A stretch of DNA of 64,000 bases from Branchipolynoe longqiensis (Eukaryota > Annelida > Polychaeta > Phyllodocida > Polynoidae): assembly GCA_030323885.1 (NCBI GenBank), contig CM059192.1, positions 1,185,001-1,249,000 on the forward strand, in the 5' to 3' direction. Position numbers and translations under genes: made by a program. A model generated the notes under the pieces. It was not told the DNA's origin, did not search any database, and saw only the letters and a list, made by a program, of their open reading frames with translations. Shown here one piece after another: positions 23,730 through 35,043 of the stretch (the first letter of the stretch is position 1; every line of letters starts with the position of its first letter).

Positions 23730-23800
23730 AAATGTGTGTCATCATCATCGTCACCACCATCGTCATCATCATCACCACCATCATCATCATCAATTCATTA
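23730..23800 (+). repeat. CATCAT/CACCAT microsatellite
   Basis: Trinucleotide-like CAT, CAC and GTC repeats, translating to the Met-rich minus ORF nearby, which is not a gene. Confidence 0.7.
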
Positions 23801-23939
23801 ACCAAGAGGGTGGTTGGGCATAACAGGATCACTTTACAACCAGTTTTCTCAATTTCCCGCTGCTGTCCACTGCCCTCTGGGACTTGCCGAACTCCAGGCC
23901 CATCCATTCCCTGATGTTGTCTTGTCCACTCTTCCGATC

Positions 23940-24257
23940 GGGCGCGGTGGCCGAATCGGCAGAGCACAAGCCTTGCGTGTTGGAGATCGGAAGTTCAGCT
24001 CCCAGTCGAGTCAAACCGATGACTTAACAAATTGATACTTGTCACTTCCGAGCCTGGCACTCAGCATTAATAGGATAGGGCAAGGACTGGTTAGCTCATT
24101 GTCAGGATAATTTGACTGAGTGGGATATCAGGTTATGGTGCTGGTGGCCAGGTCTCTCAGTGTGGCAGCACTATAAAGTCATCATGAGTGTCCACTGTTA
24201 CAAGTCGGTACTCATCCTGATATCACCTTAGATGTTACTAGGACATCAAATAACAGA
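23940..24257 (+). mobile_element. SINE-1, plus copy
   Basis: The A-box GTGGCCGAATCGGCAGAGC and a decayed B-box (AAGTTCAGCTCCC) are followed by the body CTTCCGAGCCTGGCACTCAG and the tail CTTAGATGTTACTAGGACAT. Confidence 0.85.
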
Positions 24258-24287
24258 CTAGTCAAATGTTGATGTGAACTACTTTGT

Positions 24288-26145
24288 GAGTGGGGTGGGT
24301 GGAGGCATACAAAGATGCCTGCAGATTGCTACAAAAATGCACCCGTGCATTGAAGTCAGACTGGTGGGAAATGAAGGCAGAGGAGCTGCAGAGAGCTGCA
24401 GACAGAAACAACATGAAGGGCTTCTACAGTGGACTGAAGGAAGTGTGGAGACCCGTGAAGAAGGGACCTGTTCACCTGAAATCAACAGACTGAATGGAGA
24501 CCTTTTCTGACAGCAAGAGAGTTGTGGCAAGATGGAGTGAACACTTCCAGAAGCTACTCAACATCCCTGGTGACATAGATCGCGAAGCTCTGGACAACAT
24601 CCAGCAGCGCATTACCAAAACATGCCTCGGTGAGATTCCAACCATGGATCAGATGGCTAGAGCAATCGCCAGCCTGAAAGATGGCAAAGCACCTGGGGGT
24701 GATGGAATTCCTGCTGAAGTATGGAAGCACGGAGGAGACAATCTGTTCAACAGACTGCACAAACTAATCACCAATGCCTGGGAGGAGGGTTCTGTACCCC
24801 AAGCATGGAAGGATGCCAGCATTGTGACCATCTACAAGAAAGGTGATCAAACAGACTGTGGGAACTATAGAGGAATCTCTCTTCTTTCCATAGTAGGCAA
24901 GATCTTCGCCAGGATCCTCCTCAACAGACTATCTATTCACATAACACCTGATGTAGTTCCGGAGTCACGGTGTGGCTTCAGAGGTAACCGGAGCACCATG
25001 GATATTATACTTTGTCTCCGACAGCTACAAGAAAAGTGCATTGAGCAGGACCGACCACTGTACATGGTATTTGTCAATTTCACTAAGGCATTTGGTACAG
25101 TCGGGAGGACCGGGCTATGGCAGCTACTGAGGAAGTATGGATGCCCAGAGAAGTTCACAACTATAATCGAGGCTCTACATTCAGGAATGATGGTGAATGT
25201 TAGTGTTGGAGGGGAAGTCTCGGAATCATTTGGGGTTACCAATAGGGTCAAGCAAGGTAGTGTACTGGTCCCCATGCTCTTCTCCATCTTCCTATCAGCA
25301 ATGCTCGATGAGGCTTTCCGAGACATGGGGGATGGCATCTATATACAGTCCAGACAGAGCGCTGACCTATTCAATGTTGCACACTTCAGAGCGAAGACCA
25401 AGACTACTCGGATACTGGTGAGAGAGCTGCTATTCGCAGATGACAGTGCACTGGTTGCCCACTCTGCTGAAGAGATCCAGAAAATAGTGGACGCTTTCTC
25501 CGATGCATCAAAGAAGTTCGGCCTGAAGATTAACATAAAGAAGACGGAGGTGCTGTACCAACCCAACTCTACAAGAACCCGAGAGGAGGATATCATGGTT
25601 GACGGAAACAAGCTGAACTCTGTTCCGGAATTCACCTACCTCGGAAGCACTATATCAAGTGATGGACGCATTGATGCTGAAATACAGAGGAGGATGGCCA
25701 AGGCTAGCACATCTTTCGGCCGACTACGCCAGAGACTCTGGAACAACCACCATGTGTCCATGCGGGTCAAAGGCAAGATCTATCGCGCTATCCACCCTAC
25801 TATACGGAGCCGAGGCCTGGACAGTGTACAGATGACAGGTGAAAAAGCTGCATGCCTTCATGATGCGACATCTGCATTCAATCATGAGGCTAACCTGGAA
25901 GGACAAAGTGACAAATAAGGAAATACTCGAACGGACGGGGCTGCCCTCTATGGAAGATCTTCTGATCAAAAAGAATCTCCGGTGGACTGGACACCTCATG
26001 AGGATGTCATCAGACAGGCTACCAAAGCAGATCCTCTATTCTCAACTGTCTTCTGGTTACAGAAAGAGAGGGCGCCCTCGTCTCCGGTTCAAGGATACCA
26101 TCAAGAGAAACCTGAAGCTGAGAGACATTAAGACCGACTCATAGA
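24288..26145 (+). pseudogene. LINE-1-type (this window) reverse transcriptase, inactive
   Basis: This encoded a non-LTR reverse transcriptase. The main frame is 24494-25918. A preceding piece lies in another frame (24290-24493) and a C-terminal piece in a third (25839-26144). Visible motifs are DGKAPGGDGIPAEVWKHGG, the nucleotide-pocket region NYRGISLL, GFRGNRST, and catalytic LLFADDSALV. Motif A reads VNFTKAFGTVG, so the expected catalytic aspartate is gone. The C-terminus (LRWTGHLMRMSSDRLPKQIL, YRKRGRPRLRFKDTIKRNLK) ends at TAG where sister copies have TGG. It is cut off by C-rich simple sequence at about 26155. Clade uncertain. Confidence 0.88.
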
Positions 26146-26154
26146 CATCACTCT

Positions 26155-26535
26155 CACAGCCCCCCACCTCCCCCCTCCGAACCACCAACGCACCCTCACC
26201 GCCTCCTCCCCAATACCAACCAAGCCTCATAACTCACCCCCCACACCCTCCCACCCCCACCACCAACACACCCTTCACCCCCCACACCCTCCCCCCCACA
26301 CACACACCCACCACCAACGCACCCTCACCACCTCCTCCCCCCATACGAACCATGCCACATAACTCACCCCCAACACACACACACACATTCCCCCCCCCCC
26401 CATCACCAACACACCCTCCTCCACCACCCCCCTACTACTCCCCTTAACCACCCGCTTAGCCCCCCCCCCCACACCACACACACACTTCCACGTCCCCCCG
26501 CCCCTCCCCTTCCCCGCACCCCCGTGTCGTGAGTC
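26155..26535 (+). repeat. C-rich and CA-rich simple sequence
   Basis: Imperfect repeats of CACCAACGCACCCTCACC and CATAACTCACCCCC words. Minus ORFs through it are artefacts. 26535-26750 also contains a CA microsatellite (26636-26676). Confidence 0.8.
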
Positions 26536-26756
26536 ACCCTTCTCACCTGGCTGAATGGGTCACAAAGGGTGAACCACCTGATGACCGGTAGGTGCTCAAA
26601 ATAGCCTCCACCCCACCCTCATCACCCCCCCCCCCCACACACACACACACACATACACACACACACACACACACACCGGCGCGCTATCACCTCGCGCTAC
26701 TTTAACGGCCCATATATAGGCCTAGAGGTCGGGGTCCGTTGTGAAACAATTAGTCA

Positions 26757-27001
26757 TCATACAGTATGACCCCATTAAACCAAGCTCGGTAAATCAAACG
26801 ATCGGTTAATCCAAACTTTTTTCGGCAGCCCGAATACTACCATTTCTCATATAAAGAAGTCGGTTAATCCAAATTATTGGTTAATCCAAACAAAATTGTC
26901 GGACCCCAGGCCACTTCCGGTACGGTTATGCCAAACTGTCATGCGGTTATAAGGTCATCTGAAACAAATTGTCAAGTTTGGTTTAACGGCGTTATACTGT
27001 A
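26757..27001. mobile_element. Pogo-like MITE (245 bp)
   Basis: The termini TACAGTATGACCCCATTAAA and the reverse of GTTTAACGGCGTTATACTGTA-type sequence form an inverted pair of about 28 bp starting with CAGT after TA. The interior repeats CGGTTAATCCAAA. Confidence 0.7.
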
Positions 27002-27004
27002 CTT

Positions 27005-27660
27005 AGAATAAAAGGGTTTAAAGACAGCGCACGGACACAAACAAACACGCACAGACAGCACGCACAGACATGGATAATAACGCACACATAACACATAGAC
27101 ACACATGGACACCCCCACATAATTATACATCATACTTGGAATAGAAGTGTTAAAGACAACGCACGGACACACACGCAGACACATACACACATACGCACAG
27201 ACACAGACATGGGCACAGGCACACACAGACACACACACACAGATACACACACACAGACACAGGTGCAGGCACAGACACAGACAGCACGCACGGACACAAG
27301 TAGACATGCACACGTGACACATGTGTGCGGGAGATCGGGAGTTCGATTCCCGGTGGAGTCAAACCGATGACTTATAAAAGTGATACTTGTCGCTTCCTAG
27401 CCTGACACTCAGCATTAATAGGATAGGGTAATAACTGGTTTGTGGGATATCGGGTCATATAAAGCTGCCATGAGTGCGCCCTGTCCCAAGTCAGTACCCA
27501 TCCTGAATTGACCTTAGATGTTGCCAGGATTTAAGACTCCAAAAACCAACCAATCGTAACACATAGACACGCACGGACACCCGCACACAACACACACAGA
27601 TATACACAGGTAAACAAACACACAAGCACACACAAACACACAGACACAGGCGTAAACACA
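27005..27660 (+). repeat. ACAC/AGACAC simple repeats
   Basis: Imperfect ACACACAGACAC sequence, interrupted by a SINE-1 at 27323-27553. Confidence 0.8.
27323..27553 (+). mobile_element. SINE-1, internally deleted
   Basis: Head GAGATCGGGAGTTCGATTCC, then GACTTATAAAAGTGATACTT, then the tail TTAGATGTTGCCAGGAT. About 90 bp of the body is missing around 27440-27455. Confidence 0.8.
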
Positions 27661-27765
27661 AACTACACCATTTTGGTCGCAGGGAGGTTGCAATTGTTGC
27701 ACCAAAAACCTCTTGAAACAAAAATGGTCGCTAGGAAATCGGCGATCAGTCGGGGGCGATCGGGG

Positions 27766-28265
27766 NNNNNNNNNNNNNNNNNNNNNNNNNNNNNNNNNNN
27801 NNNNNNNNNNNNNNNNNNNNNNNNNNNNNNNNNNNNNNNNNNNNNNNNNNNNNNNNNNNNNNNNNNNNNNNNNNNNNNNNNNNNNNNNNNNNNNNNNNNN
27901 NNNNNNNNNNNNNNNNNNNNNNNNNNNNNNNNNNNNNNNNNNNNNNNNNNNNNNNNNNNNNNNNNNNNNNNNNNNNNNNNNNNNNNNNNNNNNNNNNNNN
28001 NNNNNNNNNNNNNNNNNNNNNNNNNNNNNNNNNNNNNNNNNNNNNNNNNNNNNNNNNNNNNNNNNNNNNNNNNNNNNNNNNNNNNNNNNNNNNNNNNNNN
28101 NNNNNNNNNNNNNNNNNNNNNNNNNNNNNNNNNNNNNNNNNNNNNNNNNNNNNNNNNNNNNNNNNNNNNNNNNNNNNNNNNNNNNNNNNNNNNNNNNNNN
28201 NNNNNNNNNNNNNNNNNNNNNNNNNNNNNNNNNNNNNNNNNNNNNNNNNNNNNNNNNNNNNNNNN
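27766..28265. other. Assembly gap (500 N)
   Basis: A run of exactly 500 N, the convention for a gap of unknown size. ORFs across it are artefacts. Confidence 1.
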
Positions 28266-28542
28266 TAAAACTGAGTTTTAGTCGTTAGGTGTGCGACCCC
28301 CGCGCACACTAGACGCTTGCGATTCGCGTATAAAACTAAGATTTAGGGCTTACAACTCGAATCGCAACCGATTCGAAAAACGAATCGGCCCGTTCGAGAA
28401 TCAGTATATGTGAGCGGTCAGTCGTATCGTATACGGTAGGTGTGTGCTAGTCGGCGATCGATCGCGTCAGGGTTTTAACGCATCAGCCAATCGCCGGGCC
28501 GGGAAGGGTCATGTGACCGTGTCCATACAAAAACGATGCAAA

Positions 28543-30518
28543 ATGGCGGACTGGACGAACGAGGCGGAGGTAGCAATGGTAGAGATGTGGCAAACTCTGC
28601 CGTGTCTGTTCGATGTGTCCTGCCAAGACTATTCCAACCGAGTCAAGAAAGTTGGTGCGTTGGCGGCGATCTCCGCAGAAATTGGACAGTCAGGTACGCC
28701 CGTTTTTCCCGATAATATTGTATTTTTTGTTTGTCATCATTGTTGTGAAATGCGCCGGTGGTTGAAAATGGCTTCTGCTGGTCGCTGTCGTTCCTGGCAC
28801 CCCATTTGCAGCGACGGCAGAGTGTCAGCAACCACCTACTACCGTCGCCAAGATGCAGTCAAGAAAGTGCTGAGGTAATGATACTTATCTAATTATAAGT
28901 TCTAAATTATAAAGTAATGGTTTATTTAAAATTTATACAAAGTTTATTTAAAAAATATACAAATATACATATATTTCCGATAGACTACGTATGATCACAG
29001 ATCGAGAATTCTTGCTGGTAGTCCAAAAGTTTTACACTAGTTAAGCCATATATACAGTCTAGATCATGGCCGACTGCCACGGGACTGACCATGTCGCTGA
29101 GTTCACATATTCGACGAGGTAATCCCGTTGTGTCTTGGCCCGTTGCATTGAGTTGGTCCCCGATGGGAATGTCGCCTGACGTAGCACGCGATCGTTTCTC
29201 CATGACCCGGGAGTAACCGAGTGCGTCGCAGGGTCTTCGTAGTCAGCTGTTGCTGTGGTGCCGATCTTTTCCCGCAGGAAATTGTGTAGGGCGCAGCCCG
29301 CCATGACGATCTTCTCGACTTTGTCCGGCGCTAATGCTATGTTCGTCAAAAACACTCTGAACCTGTTGGACAGGATTCCGAACGCGTTTTCAACGACACG
29401 TCGGGCGCGCGACAGCCGATAATTATAGATCCGGTGATCCATCCGCATCTCTCTGTGGCTGAACGGCTTCATCAAATACTCTTTGAGGGGAAAGGCATCG
29501 TCCGCCACAATGTAATGCCCCAAAGGCCGATCATCCCCGGGTAGTGGTTGGGGGGATGGGAACGACTCGGCGTGGTTCTCCAGAGCCTCTTGAAGGGTGC
29601 ATCCGGAAAACACGCCCCCATCACTAACCCGGCCGTTGCATCCCACATCGACAAAGATGAACCGATAGTCGGCGTCAACTAGGGCCATCAGCACGATGCT
29701 GAACGTGTGTTTGTAGTTGTAGAATGTCGACCCGGAGTGTGCTGGGGGTTTGATGTGTATGTGCTTCCCGTCCAGGGCGCCGATACAGTTGGGGAAGTTC
29801 CATCTAGCCTGAAACTGGTCAGCGACTTTCCTCCACTCCTCCGGGCTCGACGGGGTCTGCAAAAACAAAAATACAACGACACTTAAATCCAACAATACCA
29901 CAAGAAATAAAGTTACAAGTTTTTTGGCGACAAACTAAATTGTTTCTCTATTCACGCTTGCAGGTAAACCGTGCTGAGACGGCTGTCAACGCCGACGAGG
30001 AGACAGGGACTGACGCCGATACCCCGAGTGTTTCATCTCAAAATCTGAGTAACGTCGGCGACGATCCCCCAGAGGTAGGATCCTTCCGCACCAACACCAG
30101 CACCCCAATGTCCACCCAAGATTGGGTGAACCAAAAAAAGCGCAAGAGATGGGAGGGCGACGGAGGAGATGACGATCTTATGCAACTGGTTATTAATAAC
30201 CTGGAAGACACACATGCCCCTCCAGACGACGCACTCACGACTTTCGGCAAACATGTAACCAATAGGCTACGAACGATCACAGATCCAGAAGTGTTGATGG
30301 TAGTGCAAAACGACATTGATCAGGCTTGCTTCCGCGGGAACATGAAGATCATCGCGGCGCGAAATGCGGCGCGCAACAGAACCCCGCCGGCGGACAGTGG
30401 AAACAGACCCGGACCATCAGGGACCGACGCGCATAGGCCCAGTTCGCATAGGCCCGGTGGTGGCTTTTCGTTCGTAAACATGTTGGAATCGGATCAATAT
30501 TCTGAGTATGAAAATTAA
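28543..30518 (+). CDS. Harbinger partner protein, Myb/MADF-like
   Basis: In Harbinger elements this partner binds the transposon ends and helps import the transposase. Exon 1 begins at MADWTNEAEVAMVEMW (28543) with a donor after 28693. Its sequence CLFDVSCQDYSNRVKKVGAL fits a MADF/Myb-like fold. A middle exon contains TTYYRRQDAVKKVLR (about 28829-28874). The last exon (29964-30518) gives an acidic linker, KKRKRWEGDG, and LMQLVINNLEDTHAPPDDAL, a C-terminal association-type region. My exon choices do not keep phase into the last exon, so the middle exon boundaries are uncertain or the copy has an indel. The 3' end is duplicated at 30578-30690. Confidence 0.65.
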
Positions 30519-31663
30519 ATTAGTCGGTTAACGTTTTTTAGTCGGTTCCACTATTCAAGTAAGACAAAGATGTAGCTCATAGGCCCGTTACTGGGTCCTT
30601 TTCTTTTGTAAAAATGTTGCAATCTGATCATTATTCTGAGTATGACAATTAAATTAGTTGGTTAAGTTGTTTTGATCGGTTCCATTATTCAACTTTAAGA
30701 CAAACATCTAGCTTAAGTTTTAGTCGGATCCATTTTTTTTATCACACTGTGTGTACTCATACTAAGAACGTTAGTTTTAGTCGGTTCCATTATATTTTAC
30801 TCACACTGTGTGTACGCACAGTGCTAAAGATTGATTCTGATTCTGCTGTGGCAGAGTTGTTGTTACTGTATTCTATACTTGTTACGGTATTCTATTAAAG
30901 TTGTGTGAAATTCAATAAAAAAAAACATATAAAACAATCTTACCTTGAAATAATCGTTCTTCAGCGACTGGTAGATGGCGTCGCAGGTCTCGGGGACAAT
31001 TTGGCCGATGGTGGTTGCCCCCACACGAAACAGGTAGCTGAGACTCCGGAAGGATTCACCTACAAACAAAATTAAATTATTTGGTTAGATATATCGGTTT
31101 ATTTAAATTTCTAGTTGTCGTGATTTAAAACTGGTAGCTCAGACTCAGGAAGGATTCACCTAAAAACTATGACAAGGACTAAGAAAATTTGTTTGCTAAA
31201 CTAAATTATTTGGTTACATATTTCGGTTTATTTCAATTTGAATATATTTAAATGTGAGCTCAGAGCAACGATAATCGTGAATCGGACAAGGAGACAAATA
31301 TGTTGAAAATAAAGTTAAGTCCTTACCAGTTGCCATGAATCGCAGCGTGACGGCCAACCTCTCCTCAGCCGAGATCGACGCTCGATATTGAGTGTTTTGG
31401 CGCGCGATACGATCCTCTACCAGGCGCAACAACTCGTCGAACTGATCCGACGGCATACGGCTGAAGTTGGTGAAGGCATGTGGCTCGTCCCTGTGTAGAC
31501 CAGCCATCAGGGCATTGAATGCTCCTAGCTCCGATCTTTGAGCGATGTGTGGCCGAACCCACACATTTCGAGCAATCTTCCGACGTCGTCGGCGACGGCG
31601 TATGACAAGCAAAGCAAGCCCAATAGCCACGGCTCTCTTTTGAGCAGTTGAATGCGGCGCCAT
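29059..31663 (-). CDS. Harbinger DDE transposase (HARBI1-like), three exons
   Basis: This is the transposase that cuts and pastes the element. Exons 31663-31327, 31059-30944 and 29856-29059 join in phase through GT/AG introns to give 416 residues. The N-terminal part holds an Arg-rich stretch (IRRRRRRRKIARN), useful for nuclear entry, and a helix-turn-helix-like region (MPSDQFDELLRLVEDRIARQ). The DDE domain lies in exon 3: first Asp in GALDGKHIHIKPP, second in HYIVADDAFPLKEYL, and Glu in RRVVENAFGILSNRFRVF. All three are present and the frame is open, so it may be active or recently so. A nearby upstream ATG at 31774 is in frame but less likely. An intron-exon edge is partly duplicated at 31127-31240. 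Confidence 0.87.
30578..30690 (+). repeat. Partial duplication of the partner gene 3' end
   Basis: It repeats 30450-30560: CATAGGCCCG, ATTCTGAGTATGA and AATTAAATTAGT recur, with divergence. It follows the gene immediately. The rest of 30690-30940 is AT-rich with further TTTTAGTCGG words. Confidence 0.75.
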
Positions 31664-31979
31664 GTTGCTGCTCAGTTTAAACGGCTCAACATGGTTCGCG
31701 GCCCCGACGCCAGTCGCAGCGATAAAAAACAACTTGGCGCCATCTAGCGTTGCTGACCGACGGCCGATCAACAACTGCTAGGAGGCGCTGATGCGAGTGT
31801 AGTTCGCGCTAAATACACCAGGTTCGTGGAACGCAGTCGCGAAACGGACGGTATATGTGCGCACACCCGATCGGTATATGTGAGCACCCCCTGTCGTCAG
31901 TTTTAAGTCGCAAACGGGATGGACCGAGTCATGACGCGTTGCGTCGGCCATCCAGTTTTAGTGCGCGAATCAATCAATC

Positions 31980-32692
31980 AATCAATCCTTGCTCAAAATT
32001 TTCAGCATATGGCAGCGTAACGATCATATGCTGCTCATACGCTAGGCGTACGCTATGCATACGCTGGCATAGGTTACGCATAGGTTAGGGGTACGTCGGC
32101 ATAGGTTGGGCATATGCTGGATTGACACCCGCCGGGTGTCTCTTGCATACCCCCAACGTTCTGTAAAAGTGGTGTCACACTATGGCATATGGCGTTAGCG
32201 TATGGATTTTCGACCTATACGCCGTCATACGCTTCGCATACGCTATGCATACGCTATACATACGCCGTCATACGCCATTATACGCCCTCATATGCACGTC
32301 CATCCAAATTCTTTTTGAGCATGCTAAAAAATTGTTGGCGTATGGCAGCCTATGGCTCATATGCTGCTCATACGCTTGACGTACGCTATGTTTACGCTGA
32401 CATAGGTTACGCATAGGTTGGGCATACGCTGAACTTGTCAATCACAACTGTCAAACCTCATCACAGTACGCCGCGCATAGGTCGGGATACGCTTTGAATA
32501 CGCCGGCATAGGCTAGGGGTAGGTTAGGCATAGGTTAGGTATAGGTTAGGCATACGCTTCAGATGCCGCTGGGACTTCGTGCGTAGCGTATGACGGCATA
32601 TGACGGCGTATGACGGTGTATGGGTCGAAAACCGCATACGCCGGCATACGCTAACACCATACGCCGTAATGTGACAGGGCCTTTACACAGTT
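31980..32692 (+). mobile_element. GTCACATTAC-type MITE relative with CATACGC words
   Basis: The core (32168-32692) begins GTGGTGTCACACTATGGC and ends GTAATGTGACAGGGCC. The interior is built of CATACGC, GCATAGGTTA and related words. Part of it (32308-32432) is duplicated at 31988-32115. ORFs inside are not supported. Confidence 0.65.
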
Positions 32693-32734
32693 GACGTTGA
32701 GCAATGTGGAGCTATGAATTGTGCTAGTTTCAGC

Positions 32735-33477
32735 TGGGGCCAAATGTATGAGCCACAATTTATCGGCTGCGGAGTTAAGGGCGGCTGGCGGGGGTAGCTA
32801 CTGTCGGCATTAATATATGTGTCACGGGGGATGTATCAGTCCAAAGCGCGCGCGGGTTAGCTAACGTTTCAGTTATTTATAGATTTGGGAAATCCCTCTG
32901 CGTTTGTAGCCATATATTAGGCTCAAATATATTAAATGCGACCATATTTAACAGAATTACATACTCAAATCATGAAATTTCATTAAATTAACCCTAAATT
33001 CGAAGCGTTATTAAGGCTACCGCCGCATTGGCGGCGATATTAATAGTTATATTTTCGAATCGACGAATGTAATGTAAACAAATCGCCGCAACCGCCGCAT
33101 CGACGTCGCGTTCCATACTGGCGGCGCCGGCGGTTTGTTTACTGTACCTTCGTCGATTCGAAAATATAACTATTAATATCGCCGCCAATGCGGCGGTAGC
33201 CTTAATAACGCTTCGAATTTAGGGTTAATTTAATGAAATTTCACGATTTGAGTATGTAATTCTGTTAAATATGGTCGCATTGAATAGATTTGGCCCGAAT
33301 CGGTCCCTAACCTGCACGTTATCCCTGGCTCAAGTGGGAGTTAGTGAAGGCGACGTTAACCCTCGAGGCGGTAGCCTAACCCGCGCACATACATTGACAC
33401 TTTGGCCGCTAACCCGGGAAATCCGCACGACGCGTGGGTTACGAGCCCTAACCCGGACTCTTACATTTGGCCCCAGA
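32735..33477 (-). mobile_element. Foldback element, copy 2
   Basis: Its outer ends are CTGGGGCCAAATGTATGAG and the reverse of CTCTTACATTTGGCCCCAG. The central palindrome at about 32921-33288 matches copy 1 in the opposite direction, including the CCGCCGCATTGGCGGCGATA arms. Confidence 0.8.
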
Positions 33478-33889
33478 TCTCAGCTCTTGTTTGAAATAAT
33501 GGTGATGTGGATATCAGCTTTAAAGTGACTGATTGTTTTGTGTGGAATTGTATGTTTCTTAGCTCAAAATGTTTAACTATGGCTAATTTTGTCTTAGATA
33601 TATTGGATATAATATTCATCAGATCATTATACTTGCGGAGGGCAAAGCAACACAGTAATTTGTGCTGCAGCAATGCTATGTCTATGCGGAGCATTTATTT
33701 TTGCTCTGAAAGGATTAAAAAGCAGAGATAATAGTGAAAGTTGGGATATTCTGAGTGCAATGCCAGTGGTAGCCGTACCAGATCACAGCCTCAAAAACTA
33801 TTTTCGGAAAATAAATTCAAAAACTTCCCATTGGCTGATAAAAAAAAAAAGAAGCTGAATGTGAGATTGTAGAGAAAGATCTGTGGTGT
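33478..33889. other. Unannotated stretch
   Basis: AT-rich unique sequence with short ORFs on both strands and an A-run near 33840. None resembles a known protein. Confidence 0.5.
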
Positions 33890-34095
33890 TCTCTGTGGCG
33901 GAGTGGTTAGAGTGTCTGACTTTTTCTAGGTCGGACTCCTAATCGGAAGGTCGGTGGTTCGATTCCCCATGCCCCCATCTCTGCCAATTTGGATTTTGCT
34001 CAGCCAGATGGGCCTCAGCAAATAAACTAGGCTTCCACCACTTCTCGTCTTGGCTTTTATTCTCCTACGTCGTAGCCCAATTTATACAGTAAGTT
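33890..34095 (+). mobile_element. SINE-2 (tRNA-derived), plus copy
   Basis: A tRNA-like head (GTGGCGGAGTGGTTAGAG as A-box, GGTGGTTCGATTCCCC as B-box, CTCCTAA in the anticodon position) is followed by a non-tRNA body with GCAAATAAACTAGGCTTCC. It matches the minus copy at 11723-11922. Confidence 0.7.
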
Positions 34096-34120
34096 ATTAC
34101 CCTATGTACGGCAAAGTGTT

Positions 34121-34419
34121 TGCCACGCATGCGGCAGATCGGGAGATCGGTTCCCGGTCGAGTCAAACCAATGACTTATAAAATTCATACTTGTTGCTTC
34201 CTAGCCTGATGCTCGCCATTAATAGGATAGGGCAAGGACTGGTTGGCTCCGTGTCAGGATAATGTGACTGAGTGGGATATTGGGTCATGGTGCTGGTGGT
34301 TTGATTTCACAGTGGGGCAGCACTATAAAGTTGCCATGAGTGCGCACTGTCACAAGTCAGTACCCATCCTGATGACCTTAGATGTTGCCAGGATGTAAAA
34401 CTCCAAGAAACAAACAAAG
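34121..34419 (+). mobile_element. SINE-1, plus copy
   Basis: The head is slightly truncated (GGCAGATCGGGAGATC), the body complete, with tail ATGACCTTAGATGTTGCCAG and an AAC-rich end. Confidence 0.85.
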
Positions 34420-34451
34420 TATTAGCCTTAGCAGGTGATTGGATTGTGCAA

Positions 34452-34794
34452 TGGATAGACCCTATCGTGCAGCAGTTGGAGTGTCCGTCTCCCGTGCTGG
34501 TAGATCGTGGGGTCGTGGGTTCGAACCTCGGTCGAGTCAAACCAATGACTTGAAAATTGGTGCTTGTCACTTCCTAGCCAGGTACTCGGCATTATTAGGA
34601 CAGGGCAAGGACTGGTGTGCTCAGTGTCAGGATAATGTGACTGAGTGGGATAACAGGTCATGGTGCCGGCGGCCTGGTTTCCCAGTGAGACAGCACTATA
34701 AAGTCGCCATGAGGTCGCACTGTCACAAGTCGGTACCCATCCTGATATGACCTTAGATGTTGCTAGGACGTAAAACAACAACAAACAAACAAAC
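34452..34794 (+). mobile_element. SINE-1, plus copy, divergent head
   Basis: The B-box GGGTTCGAACCTCGG and the body GTGTCAGGATAATGTGACTG are intact. The tail ends TGCTAGGACGTAAAACAACA then AAC repeats. Confidence 0.85.
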
Positions 34795-35043
34795 TATCGT
34801 GCATGTAGAATGCATTATCAACACAATAGGTATGTAATATGTGAATCAGTTTGTGTTTTGTTTATATTCACGTAATGGAGTACGGGGCTGCCCTCTATGG
34901 AAGATCTTCTGATCAAAAAGAATCTCTGGTGGACTGGACACCTCATGAGGATGTCATCAGACAGGCTACCAAAGCAGATCCTCTATTCTCAACTGTCTTC
35001 TGGTTACAGAAAGAGGGTGCCCTCGTCTCCGGTTCAAGGATAC

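Larger units (their letters stand above)
28290..31905. mobile_element. PIF/Harbinger DNA transposon, two-gene
   Basis: It holds a DDE transposase on minus and a small acidic, DNA-binding-type protein on plus, the two-gene set of Harbinger elements. I could not fix the terminal inverted repeats: weakly similar ends (CGCGCACACTAGACG on the left, GTGCGCACACCCGATC on the right) are candidates, and the left end may lie in the adjacent gap. Confidence 0.8.

Noticed and set aside
27673..28309. ORFs of about 190-200 codons across N
   Set aside because: They consist of the assembly gap.
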